Part shown: in pieces, positions 33,566 through 41,494 of the stretch
Position numbering within the stretch: position 1 is the stretch's first letter
Layout of the letters: each line of letters opens with the position of its first letter
DNA from: Hymenobacter ruricola
GTDB lineage: Bacteria; Bacteroidota; Bacteroidia; Cytophagales; Hymenobacteraceae
Reading direction: 5' to 3'
Assembly (NCBI RefSeq): GCF_015694525.1
Contig: NZ_JADQDM010000002.1
Span: 62,001-126,000 of the forward strand
DNA: 64,000 nt
Translations under genes and position numbers: made by a program
Notes under the pieces: generated by a model
What the model saw: the letters and a program-made list of their open reading frames with translations, nothing else
Database searches by the model: none
What the model was told of the DNA's origin: nothing

Positions 33566-36046
33566 TTAGCTGCGAATCATTTTCAGCTGCTTTTTAAGGG
33601 CTTCGATGCGCTTCTGGCCTTCGGCAATGCGGCCCTGATATTCTTCGCGCAGCTGGTTGGCATTTTTAGAGCGGGCAAAGAAGTCCAGATTGGTTTGCAG
33701 GGTGGCGTGGTCGTTTTCCAGCTCGTTGATTTCCTTGCGCAAGGCCATTTCCTTGCGGGTGAGTTGCTGATGCGCCTGCGGGCGGGCTTTGAGGCGGCCC
33801 ACTTCCACCTGGAACAGCAGGTCGGTGCGGTCAGCGTAGCTCAGGCCGGGCACGTGGTCGAGGTACTTGCCCAACAGGGTGAGCAGTTGCTCTTCGCTGC
33901 GGTCCGAGGTGCCGTGGCCGGTCTGGTCTTCGGTGCCATCGAACTCGGCCACCCAGGCAGCCAAGATTTCCCGGAAGCCTTCCAGCGAGCCGGGGGCCTC
34001 GGGCGACAGGGCATTCACCTGCTCAGCAATTTTATCGAGGTGCGCCGTTTGCTCTACCGACGACTGCTGCACTTTTTCTTCGCGCTGGCGGGCTTCCTGC
34101 TTGGGGCGCTCAAACACGGCGTCGCAGGCGGCGCGGAAGCGGTGCCACAGCTTGTCGGCCAGTTTGTCGGGCACGCGGCCCACGTCCTTCCACTCCTTCT
34201 GCACCCGGATGATGGTCTGGCGGGCGGCGTCGTGGTCGGGGTTGTTCTGGGCTTCTTCGGCCTGGTCGATGAGAGCCTGCTTGGCTTTCACGTTCGCCGA
34301 CTTCTCATTATCCAACGACTTGAAGAAGTCGTTTTTGCGGTTAAAGAACGCCTTGTAGGCGGCCCAGTACTGCTTGTTCAGGGCATCGGCCTGAGCGCGG
34401 GGCACCAGGCCCGCCGCTTCCCATTCAGCCTTTATTTCCTGCAACTCGTCGGTTTTGGAGCGCCACAGGTTCACGCGGTCGGTATCAAACGTAGCGAAGG
34501 GCAGCACGCGCTCCAGCAGGGCCTGCTTCACCACCAGATTGGCCTTCTCCACCGTCGAGCGCTGGTCCACGAACTCCTTGCGGCGCTGGTGCAGCACGTC
34601 GGAGGCGGCAATGAAACGCTGCCACAGCGGCTCGCGCTGGTCGTTCGGCACGGGCCCGATGTTCTTCCAGTCTTCGTGCAGCTTGGTGAGCTCGTCTAGG
34701 GCTTTGTTGATGCCGGGGGCCTGCGCCAGCGCCTCGGCCCGCTTAATCAGGGCTTCTTTGGCTTCGAGGTTGCGGCGGCGGTCCAGGTCCTTCATTTCGA
34801 GGAAGCGGCCCTGCTTGCTGTAATAAATATCGAGCAAGCCGTGGTAGGTATCCCAAATGGCCTGGCTGTCGGACTGCGGCACGGCGCCGGTGGCTTTCCA
34901 CTCGGCTTGCAGGGCTTTGAGCTTGGCCGAGCTGTCTTTGGTTTCGGCCGCTTCTACCAGGCCGCGCAACTGGTCGAGCAGCGCACGCTTTTTCACCAGG
35001 TTATCGCCGCGGCTGGCGTCTTCGGCCTTGGCGTCTTTGGCGCGGTTTTCCCGGAATTCCTGCAAGGCTTTGTTCAACTCCTGCTGGCCCTCGGGCTGCT
35101 GGAAAGCAAAAGCTTCCGCGCCTTCGCCGCCTTCGGCAAACTTCTGGCGGGCGGCGCTGCGGGCCAGGCCCACGTTGGCTTCGTACTGCCGGGTGAGGTC
35201 CTGAATCTGCTTGCGGTTGCGGCCGGCGTCGGGCCGGCGGAGCAGGCCCACCAGGTAAGCGGCCTGAGCCGGCAGGTCAAGCGTTGTAAAATCAGGAGCC
35301 GGCGTTTCGGCTGCGTCCGACTCCGCTCCTTCCGAGCCGCCAGCCTCGCCGGTGGGCTCTTCGCCCGCGTCGATGGCGTCCACGTCGGCCGGGGCGGCGT
35401 TCAGGGGCGTTTCTTCGGAAGTGGGCAGGTGCGCCACGCCTTCGGGGGCCGACTCTAAATCGGCGGCGGTGTGCAGGGCCACGGTGGGCTGCTCGGGCGA
35501 AGTGCTTTCTACCGTGGCAGCTTCGCCCGTGCCGGACAAGCTGGTTTCCGGGTCGGCGATGGGGGCCGGGGCCACGCTCGCAATTTGCTCCTGCGCGGGC
35601 AGGGCTTCCGGCTCCGGCGTCACGGCCGGGGCTTCGGCCGAGCCGGCAGCCATTTCGGCGCCGTAGTGCGCCACGGCGCGGGCCTGCGGGGCCGACATGT
35701 CGTGGCCGTCCGTCGTCACCGCGTCGGCCACGTGCGTGGCGGTTTCCTGGGCGGCGCTGGCTTCAGGGGTGCCGGGTGCGGGGGCGCTGCCCGGGGCGGG
35801 TGCAGCCGGGGCTTCGGCAGGCGCCTCAGCCGTGCCGGCACCTTCGGGCTGGCCGGCGGGCACGGCGGGCGGGCCCTGGGCGGGCCGCTCCGACTGGGTT
35901 TCGCCCGGGGCCGCATCCGGGGCGCTAGGCTGGCCGGAGCGGCTCTGGATTTCGGCCAGGCGGCGTTGCAAAATCGTCATCCGGTCTTCAGCCGACGCAT
36001 CGGCGCCGCCGGCTTGCGGGGCAGTGGGGTTTTCTTCAGCAGCCAT
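33566..36046 (-). CDS. DUF349 repeat protein with long acidic Ala/Pro-rich N-terminus
   Basis: Encodes 826 residues from the ATG at 36046. The first 265 residues are low-complexity Ala/Pro/Glu/Gly-rich and probably disordered. The rest is helical with repeated DUF349 units, each containing a W-K motif: LQAEWKATGAVPQS, LHEDWKNIGPVPNDQ, IKAEWEAAGLVPRA and VQKEWKDVGRVPDK. A coiled coil ends the protein (ELENDHATLQTNLDFFARSK). DUF349 proteins are cytoplasmic and poorly understood. The family is common in Bacteroidota; the long N-terminus is unusual but may be typical of high-GC relatives. Confidence 0.88.
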   Translation of the reverse strand: MAAEENPTAPQAGGADASAEDRMTILQRRLAEIQSRSGQPSAPDAAPGETQSERPAQGPPAVPAGQPEGAGTAEAPAEAPAAPAPGSAPAPGTPEASAAQETATHVADAVTTDGHDMSAPQARAVAHYGAEMAAGSAEAPAVTPEPEALPAQEQIASVAPAPIADPETSLSGTGEAATVESTSPEQPTVALHTAADLESAPEGVAHLPTSEETPLNAAPADVDAIDAGEEPTGEAGGSEGAESDAAETPAPDFTTLDLPAQAAYLVGLLRRPDAGRNRKQIQDLTRQYEANVGLARSAARQKFAEGGEGAEAFAFQQPEGQQELNKALQEFRENRAKDAKAEDASRGDNLVKKRALLDQLRGLVEAAETKDSSAKLKALQAEWKATGAVPQSDSQAIWDTYHGLLDIYYSKQGRFLEMKDLDRRRNLEAKEALIKRAEALAQAPGINKALDELTKLHEDWKNIGPVPNDQREPLWQRFIAASDVLHQRRKEFVDQRSTVEKANLVVKQALLERVLPFATFDTDRVNLWRSKTDELQEIKAEWEAAGLVPRAQADALNKQYWAAYKAFFNRKNDFFKSLDNEKSANVKAKQALIDQAEEAQNNPDHDAARQTIIRVQKEWKDVGRVPDKLADKLWHRFRAACDAVFERPKQEARQREEKVQQSSVEQTAHLDKIAEQVNALSPEAPGSLEGFREILAAWVAEFDGTEDQTGHGTSDRSEEQLLTLLGKYLDHVPGLSYADRTDLLFQVEVGRLKARPQAHQQLTRKEMALRKEINELENDHATLQTNLDFFARSKNANQLREEYQGRIAEGQKRIEALKKQLKMIRS

Positions 36047-36137
36047 AAAACTTCGTAAAAGCCAGCCCCACACCGGGGGCCAGAGTAGCGCGCAAAAAAA
36101 GGGTGGAATGAATCAAATCTTTAGCCCCGGAAGGCCA

Positions 36138-36695
36138 TTAGTTCAAACGGGGGTCGACGGGATAGTTGGCCAGAACTTTGAACCGGCCGCCTTTTTCCCG
36201 CAGAATGTCCCGCCAGAAGGCATCAGATGCCAAAGTAAACACTTTCCCGGCGCTTGCGGGGTGCCGTATCCAACTCTGCCCCTGCATTTCGCCGGCCAGC
36301 TGCCCCGCCGACCACCCCGAATAGCCCGCAAACAGGCGCACGTCGTCGCCCGCCACCACGCCGCTGCTCAGCAAACCCAGCAGCAGTTCGAAGTCGCCGC
36401 CCCAGTACACGTCCTGCCCCAGGTCGATGGCGCCCGGCAGGTCGGCCCGCCGGTGCAGGTAGTGCAGGGTGTTGGGCTCGACCGGCCCGCCCACGTACAA
36501 GGGCAGCTCCGCAACCGTGCTGCCGAACTGCGGGGGCAGGTCGAGCACTTCGCCCAGCGTGAGTTGGGTGAGGCGGTTGAGCACCAGGCCGAAGGTGCCG
36601 TCCTCGGGCTCGTCGCGGCAGAGCAGCACCACGCTGCGTTCAAAGTTGGGGTCGCCAAGAAAAGGCTGGGAAATAAGCAGGGTTCCGGGACGCAT
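36138..36695 (-). CDS. yqgE: YqgE/AlgH (DUF179) family protein
   Basis: Encodes 185 residues. The family pattern is clear: PGTLLISQPFLGDPNFERSV at the start, LVLNRLTQLTLGEVL, LYVGGPVEPNTLHYLH, and the late RLFAGYSGWSAGQLAGEM. The protein is cytoplasmic; AlgH was described as a regulator in Pseudomonas, but the biochemical role is unsettled. It lies 91 nt upstream of the DUF349 gene on the same strand and could share its transcript. Divergent from pdxH across 234 nt. Confidence 0.93.
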   Translation of the reverse strand: MRPGTLLISQPFLGDPNFERSVVLLCRDEPEDGTFGLVLNRLTQLTLGEVLDLPPQFGSTVAELPLYVGGPVEPNTLHYLHRRADLPGAIDLGQDVYWGGDFELLLGLLSSGVVAGDDVRLFAGYSGWSAGQLAGEMQGQSWIRHPASAGKVFTLASDAFWRDILREKGGRFKVLANYPVDPRLN

Positions 36696-36929
36696 AACGG
36701 GCTGATTTTAGGGAGGTGGGCGCGGCGTGAAGCCAGTGCGGCCGGGTAAACCGGCGCCGGCCGGCGCGCCTGCTTTTAAGACGGTTGTAACTTGCGGCGC
36801 CAGCGTCGTCCTGCCGCCGCCGTACGGGTTAAGTAAGACTGCCGCCGCGCCAAAAATGTTCCTTTTTGGCTTGTACGTAACCAACCGCCGAATGCTCCGC
36901 CTGGCGGGGCCCGCCCACTGTTTTGCCGA

Positions 36930-37580
36930 ATGACTGATTCCCAACTGGCCGACCTTCGCCAAACCTACGCCCAGCGCACGCTCTCGGAAGCCGACGTGCT
37001 CCCCGACGCCGTGGCCCAGTTTCGGGTGTGGCTCGACGAAGCCCTGGCCGCCCGGCTCGACGAGCCCACCGCCCTGACCCTGAGCACCGTCGGCGCCAAT
37101 GGGCAGCCGTCGTCGCGCGTGGTGCTGCTCAAAGGGCTGCCCGACAACGCGGGGTTCCTGTTTTACACCAACTACGACTCGCGCAAGGGCCAGGAGCTGG
37201 GCGCCCACCCGCTGGCCGCGCTCAACTTTTTCTGGCCCGGGCTGGAGCGGCAGGTGCGCGTGGAAGGGCGCGTCGAAAAGGCTCCGGAGGCGCTTTCTAC
37301 CGAATACTTCCAGAGCCGGCCGCGCAGCAGCCAGGTGGGCGCCTGGGCTTCGCCCCAAAGCCAGGTAATCGGCAGCCGCGAAGAGTTGGAAGCGCGCGAA
37401 ACGGCCATTGCCGAGCGGTTTGCCGCGCAGGACCCGCTGCCGCGCCCGCCGCACTGGGGGGGCTTTATTTTGCGGCCCGAGCGCATCGAGTTCTGGCAGG
37501 GCCGTCCCAGCCGCCTGCACGACCGCATTGTGTATGAGAAAGCCGGCCGAGACTGGCAGCGCAGCCGGCTGGCGTCGTGA
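36930..37580 (+). CDS. pdxH: pyridoxamine 5'-phosphate oxidase
   Basis: Encodes 216 residues. PdxH oxidises pyridoxine or pyridoxamine 5'-phosphate to PLP using FMN. Seen: FMN-binding [11 protein letters not shown] and [41 protein letters not shown], and the C-terminal substrate segment [19 protein letters not shown] with [10 protein letters not shown]. Length is standard. PLP made here serves enzymes such as HisC in this window. Likely monocistronic. Confidence 0.96.
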   Translation: MTDSQLADLRQTYAQRTLSEADVLPDAVAQFRVWLDEALAARLDEPTALTLSTVGANGQPSSRVVLLKGLPDNAGFLFYTNYDSRKGQELGAHPLAALNFFWPGLERQVRVEGRVEKAPEALSTEYFQSRPRSSQVGAWASPQSQVIGSREELEARETAIAERFAAQDPLPRPPHWGGFILRPERIEFWQGRPSRLHDRIVYEKAGRDWQRSRLAS

Positions 37581-37698
37581 GGTTTTATGTAACAATAAGC
37601 ATTTAACCAGTTAATAATTGGCAATTGAGCTAACGTACCTGTTAAATGATAAATGTTAGTTGTTAAATGAATGATTGTTTACTGTTACACGACACGTT
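37581..37698. repeat. imperfect palindromic A/T-rich spacer upstream of the DUF1015 gene
   Basis: GCATTTAACCAGTTAA on the left and TGTTAAATGATAAATG on the right are imperfect inverted copies, as in the spacers near 7475, 9464 and 9975. No gene is seen. Confidence 0.45.
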
Positions 37699-39033
37699 TT
37701 GGCTGAAATTCAACCCTTGCGCGGCTGGCGCTACAACCCGAGCCTGAGTGCCGACATCGACGCCTACGTTTCGCCTTTGTTCGACGTGGTGTCGCCCAAG
37801 CAGCGCGAGGCCCTGTACCAGAACCCGCTGAATTCGATTCACTTATCGGTGCCGCGCGGGGATGACGCAGCCGAAAGTGCGGCGCGGCGTCTGCGGGAAT
37901 GGAAGGCCCGTGGGGTGCTGCGGCAGGACGAACTGCCGGGCATTTACGCCTACTACCAATACTTCCGGCTGCCGGGCAGCCCGCGCGAATATTGCCGGAA
38001 GGGCTTCATGTGCCACATCCGGGCCTACGACTGGGATGAGGACGTGGTGCTGCGCCACGAAAACACCCTGCCCGCCTCCGTGAACGACCGGGCCGAGCTG
38101 CTGGCCCGCACCCAGTTCCAAACCAGCGCCACGCACGGCCTGTACCGCGACGACGATTTTGAGCTGGAACAGTACCTGGACGAAGCCATGCGCGCGCCAC
38201 TGTACGAAACCGTGGAGGACTACCAGGGCGCCCGCGACGTGCTGGCCGTGATTCAGGACGCGGCCATCGTCCGGCGGTTTCAGCAGGTACTCGCCCACCG
38301 GGAAGTCATCCTGGCCGACGGCCACCACCGCTACGAAGGCTCATTGGCCTACCGGCAGGCGCGGGAAGTGGCCGCTGGGGGCACAGCCACCGGCCACGAG
38401 CCGTGGAACTACCACCTCATGTACCTCACCAATTCGGCCGCCGACGACCTGCGCATTCTGCCTACGCACCGGCTGCTGCTCGACCTTCCAACGGGCGAAA
38501 CCATGGCGGCGCTGCTGCCGAAGCTGGCGGAGTACTTCGTGGTGACGGCCAAGGAAGACGCCAACGACCTGCCCGAAATAATTGCCGGCAAGCCCTGGGC
38601 CTTCGGCCTCTACGCCAGCGGGCAGGCCTACAAGCTGCGCCTGCGGCCCGAGGTGCACGCCCGGCTGGACTGGCCCACCACGCCACAGGTGAAAGCCCTG
38701 GACCTGACGGTGCTGCACTTCTTTGTGCTTCAGCAGGTGCTGGGCGTCGTCGGGCCGGATGCGCAGCGGGCGTGGCCGGGCGTGGCCTACGTGCGCAACT
38801 TTGCCGAATGCCTGCAGCGCGTGGACCGCGGCGAGGCAGCGGCCGCTTTCATCGTGAACGAAGTGAGCATGGCCGAAGTGGAAGCCGTGTGTCATTCGGG
38901 CGCGGTGATGCCGCCCAAATCCACGTTTTTTTACCCCAAAACCATTGGCGGCTTCCTCTTCAGCAGCATTGCCGACGAAGAAGCCCGCAACGAATTCGTT
39001 CCTTTTTTCCACGCTTCTCCCCTGCCCTCGTGA
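37699..39033 (+). CDS. DUF1015 family protein (SerK-like kinase superfamily)
   Basis: Encodes 444 residues from a TTG at 37699 (MAEIQPLRGWRYNP), where the family normally starts; a TTG at 37675 would add eight. Typical segments: YVSPLFDVVSPKQREALY, NSIHLSVPRGD, and the central motif VILADGHHRYEGSLAYRQ. The archaeal free serine kinase SerK belongs to this broad family, so a kinase acting on a small molecule is possible, but bacterial members are mostly uncharacterised. Its TGA overlaps the GTG start of maf by 3 nt (GTGA), so the two are probably translationally coupled. Confidence 0.88.
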   Translation: MAEIQPLRGWRYNPSLSADIDAYVSPLFDVVSPKQREALYQNPLNSIHLSVPRGDDAAESAARRLREWKARGVLRQDELPGIYAYYQYFRLPGSPREYCRKGFMCHIRAYDWDEDVVLRHENTLPASVNDRAELLARTQFQTSATHGLYRDDDFELEQYLDEAMRAPLYETVEDYQGARDVLAVIQDAAIVRRFQQVLAHREVILADGHHRYEGSLAYRQAREVAAGGTATGHEPWNYHLMYLTNSAADDLRILPTHRLLLDLPTGETMAALLPKLAEYFVVTAKEDANDLPEIIAGKPWAFGLYASGQAYKLRLRPEVHARLDWPTTPQVKALDLTVLHFFVLQQVLGVVGPDAQRAWPGVAYVRNFAECLQRVDRGEAAAAFIVNEVSMAEVEAVCHSGAVMPPKSTFFYPKTIGGFLFSSIADEEARNEFVPFFHASPLPS

Positions 39034-39623
39034 ACCTGATTTTAGCTTCCAACTCGCCCCGCCGGCGCCAGCTGCTAACGGACCTGGGCTTGGCTTACGA
39101 AGTCCGTCTGGTGGAAGTGGACGAGGACTTTCCGGCCCACCTGCGCCGGGCCGAGGTGGCCGAATACCTGGCCGCCCGCAAAGCCGCGGCCTACGTGGCC
39201 GGCCTGGCCCCCGACGAAGTGGTGCTGACGGCCGACACCATCGTGTGCCTCGACGAGGACGTGCTCAACAAGCCCGCCGACGTGGCCGAGGCCACGGCCA
39301 TGCTCACCCGCCTGCAGGGACGGGCGCACGACGTGTTTACGGGGGTATGCCTGCGCTGCGGCGACGGCCGCGAAATCATTTTTTCGGACCAGACCACGGT
39401 GCATTTCCGGCCCCTCAACTCAGCCGAAATCGCCCACTACATTGCCACGGCCCGGCCCTTCGACAAGGCCGGGGCCTACGGCGCGCAGGACTGGATTGGC
39501 ATGGTGGGCGTCACGCGCCTGGAGGGGTCGTACTTCAACGTGATGGGCCTGCCGGTGCACCGCGTGTGGGCCGAGCTGGAGGCGCTGGGCGCGTTGCCGG
39601 CATTGGGCCCCGGCCGTTCTTAA
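39030..39623 (+). CDS. maf: Maf family nucleotide pyrophosphatase
   Basis: Encodes 197 residues from a GTG at 39030 inside the GTGA overlap with the preceding stop. Landmarks: ILASNSPRRRQLL with the phosphate-binding SPRR, VLTADTIVCLDEDVLNKP with catalytic Asp, GRAHDVFTGVCLRC, FDKAGAYGAQDW and GSYFNVMGLPV. Maf proteins hydrolyse non-canonical or modified nucleoside triphosphates (dTTP/UTP type) to monophosphates, keeping nucleotide pools clean; some affect septum formation. Cytoplasmic. Confidence 0.95.
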   Translation: MNLILASNSPRRRQLLTDLGLAYEVRLVEVDEDFPAHLRRAEVAEYLAARKAAAYVAGLAPDEVVLTADTIVCLDEDVLNKPADVAEATAMLTRLQGRAHDVFTGVCLRCGDGREIIFSDQTTVHFRPLNSAEIAHYIATARPFDKAGAYGAQDWIGMVGVTRLEGSYFNVMGLPVHRVWAELEALGALPALGPGRS

Positions 39624-39635
39624 CCGGGCTTCGGA

Positions 39636-41417
39636 ATGCGCATCGTACTGCTAGTCGCGGCGCTGGGTGTGCTGGGCACCAGCGCCTTGCTCGTATTGAT
39701 TTATGGGACGGCTGGCTATGCCGAGATTGCCGCCTTGCGCCAGGTGGCCTACTTTGAGTTTCATGTGGACGGGCCGGTTTATCTGGCGCTGGGAGTTACC
39801 CCGGCTGCTTATGCCCAGTTCCGCCTGGGCCTGCTGCTGGTGCTGGGCGGCAGTCTGGCCGGCACGGCATATTTGCTTGGTCGCAGGGCTTTTCGGCTGG
39901 AAGGCCGGCGACTTATTCGGGAGCTACGCGGCGCGGTGCTTGCCCTGCGGCGCACGGTGGCGGCCCGCTCAAGGGCGGAATTGGGACTGGCCGGGGGGCT
40001 GCTGCTCGCTTTGGGCGGGGTGCAGCTGGCGTGGCTGGGCATTGATTCGCTGAGCCCCGACGAGCTGGTTTCTTACGACGCGTTTGTGCACCAGGGACCG
40101 GTGGCCATCACCGGCTACTACCCCATCCCCAACAACCACATGCTCTACAACCTGCTGTGCTGGGGGCTAAAGCTGGCCTTGCCGGGCCAGGTGCAGGCCA
40201 TCATGCGGCTGCCGTCGTTCCTGATTAGTACCCTAGGCACGGTCCTGAGCTACGCGCTGCTCACTTATTTCCGTTCTTTTCGGGTAGCCACGGTGGTCAC
40301 GGCCTCGTTCGGATTCAGCGAAATAGCCGTTGGCTACGCCGCGGCCGGGCGGGGCTATTTTCTGCAGTTGGTGTGCCTGCAGTTCGCATTTTTTGCCGTG
40401 CTCACGCTGCTGACCCGGCCGCGCGGCCGGCGCCTGGCCTGGACGGTGTTCATTGGCAGCTGCAACGCGGGGCTTTATGCCGTCCCCACGTTTGCGGTGC
40501 CGGCACTGGCCCTGGGGCTGGTGTTGCTCGGGGCCGGGGCCACGTTCACCGGTCGGCGAAGGGCCTATTTTCTGGGGCAAGTGCTGGCGACAGGCTTAGC
40601 CATTGGGGGCCTTGCGGCGCTGCTGTACTGGCCGGTGGGCAGCATTTCGGGGTGGCCCCGGCTACTGGGCAACCGCTACGTGGCATCCCAATCCCTGGCT
40701 GATTTCCTGCTTTTCGGCAAAAATTACCTCTACGATACCGCGGGCCTGCTCTATGGCCAGCCCCGGGCGGCCCTGGTGCTGTGGGGCGCCGTGGTGCTGG
40801 GTGCGCCGGTGGTGCTGGCCCGGCCGGGGCAGCTTGCCGCCACCCGTTGGCTGGTAGCGGCAAGCTGGGCGCTGGTGGCAGTGCCGGCCGCTGTCATGGT
40901 GATGAAAAGGGTATTCATTCCCGCCCGGGCCCTGCTCTACACCACGTATTTCCTGTACCTGCTCGTGGCGCTGGCCATTGATTACGTCTGGCAGCGCTGG
41001 CCGCGGAAGTGGCCCGCCCGGGCTGCGGCGGGGGCCGTAGCGGCAGTGCTGGTGCTGAAGCTGCTGGCCCTGGGCGCGCAACTGCCCGTGTTGTGGCAAA
41101 GCCGCGCCCGCGCCGCCACAGCGGTGCAGGCCTACCAGTGGCTGCAGCGGCGGCCGGCTGGCCCGGTGTTCATCGGGGCGCCTTACTACGGGCTGCTGTT
41201 CTACCATTTCGGTCTGCTTGATAATCGGCCCTTGCCCATGCGGTACCGGCACCGCCCCGGAGAGTACTTTCGGTACGTGGTGATGCCGCAGGGCCAGCCG
41301 CTGCAGCCGTCGGAATGGGCACTAAATCCGGCATTACGGGTCCGGTATCAGGATGAGTTGGTCACCATTTACGGCAACGCCACCCACAAAACCGCGACCC
41401 GGAAGGCCATTCCTTAA
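39636..41417 (+). CDS. GT-C type membrane glycosyltransferase (GT39-like), first of three paralogues
   Basis: Encodes 593 residues with about a dozen membrane helices. After two N-terminal helices and a basic loop (about 95-125), the GT-C core begins. An acidic motif SPDELVSYDAF (about 140) lies in the first outer loop where GT-C enzymes hold their catalytic acid. It is followed by YYPIPNNHMLYNLL, MRLPSFLIS and GRGYFLQL (about 238), the last resembling the RxY helix of PMT_2 proteins. GT-C enzymes move sugars from polyprenyl-phosphate donors on the periplasmic side. It is the most diverged of the three: its outer-loop acid pair is DE rather than DD and its C-terminal soluble part lacks the VVAFPxKRG motif. 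Substrate unknown. Confidence 0.75.
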   Translation: MRIVLLVAALGVLGTSALLVLIYGTAGYAEIAALRQVAYFEFHVDGPVYLALGVTPAAYAQFRLGLLLVLGGSLAGTAYLLGRRAFRLEGRRLIRELRGAVLALRRTVAARSRAELGLAGGLLLALGGVQLAWLGIDSLSPDELVSYDAFVHQGPVAITGYYPIPNNHMLYNLLCWGLKLALPGQVQAIMRLPSFLISTLGTVLSYALLTYFRSFRVATVVTASFGFSEIAVGYAAAGRGYFLQLVCLQFAFFAVLTLLTRPRGRRLAWTVFIGSCNAGLYAVPTFAVPALALGLVLLGAGATFTGRRRAYFLGQVLATGLAIGGLAALLYWPVGSISGWPRLLGNRYVASQSLADFLLFGKNYLYDTAGLLYGQPRAALVLWGAVVLGAPVVLARPGQLAATRWLVAASWALVAVPAAVMVMKRVFIPARALLYTTYFLYLLVALAIDYVWQRWPRKWPARAAAGAVAAVLVLKLLALGAQLPVLWQSRARAATAVQAYQWLQRRPAGPVFIGAPYYGLLFYHFGLLDNRPLPMRYRHRPGEYFRYVVMPQGQPLQPSEWALNPALRVRYQDELVTIYGNATHKTATRKAIP

Positions 41418-41494
41418 CCCATCCAAACCGGCGCTCTGTTTCCTTTCAACCATTTTGCGGGGTCGCACTTTTATTTCCGAAACGGCCCATTGCC

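Noticed and set aside
36727..36933. 68-codon frame just before pdxH
   Set aside because: Pro/Ala-rich without a family pattern, and it runs into the pdxH start; more likely leader DNA.
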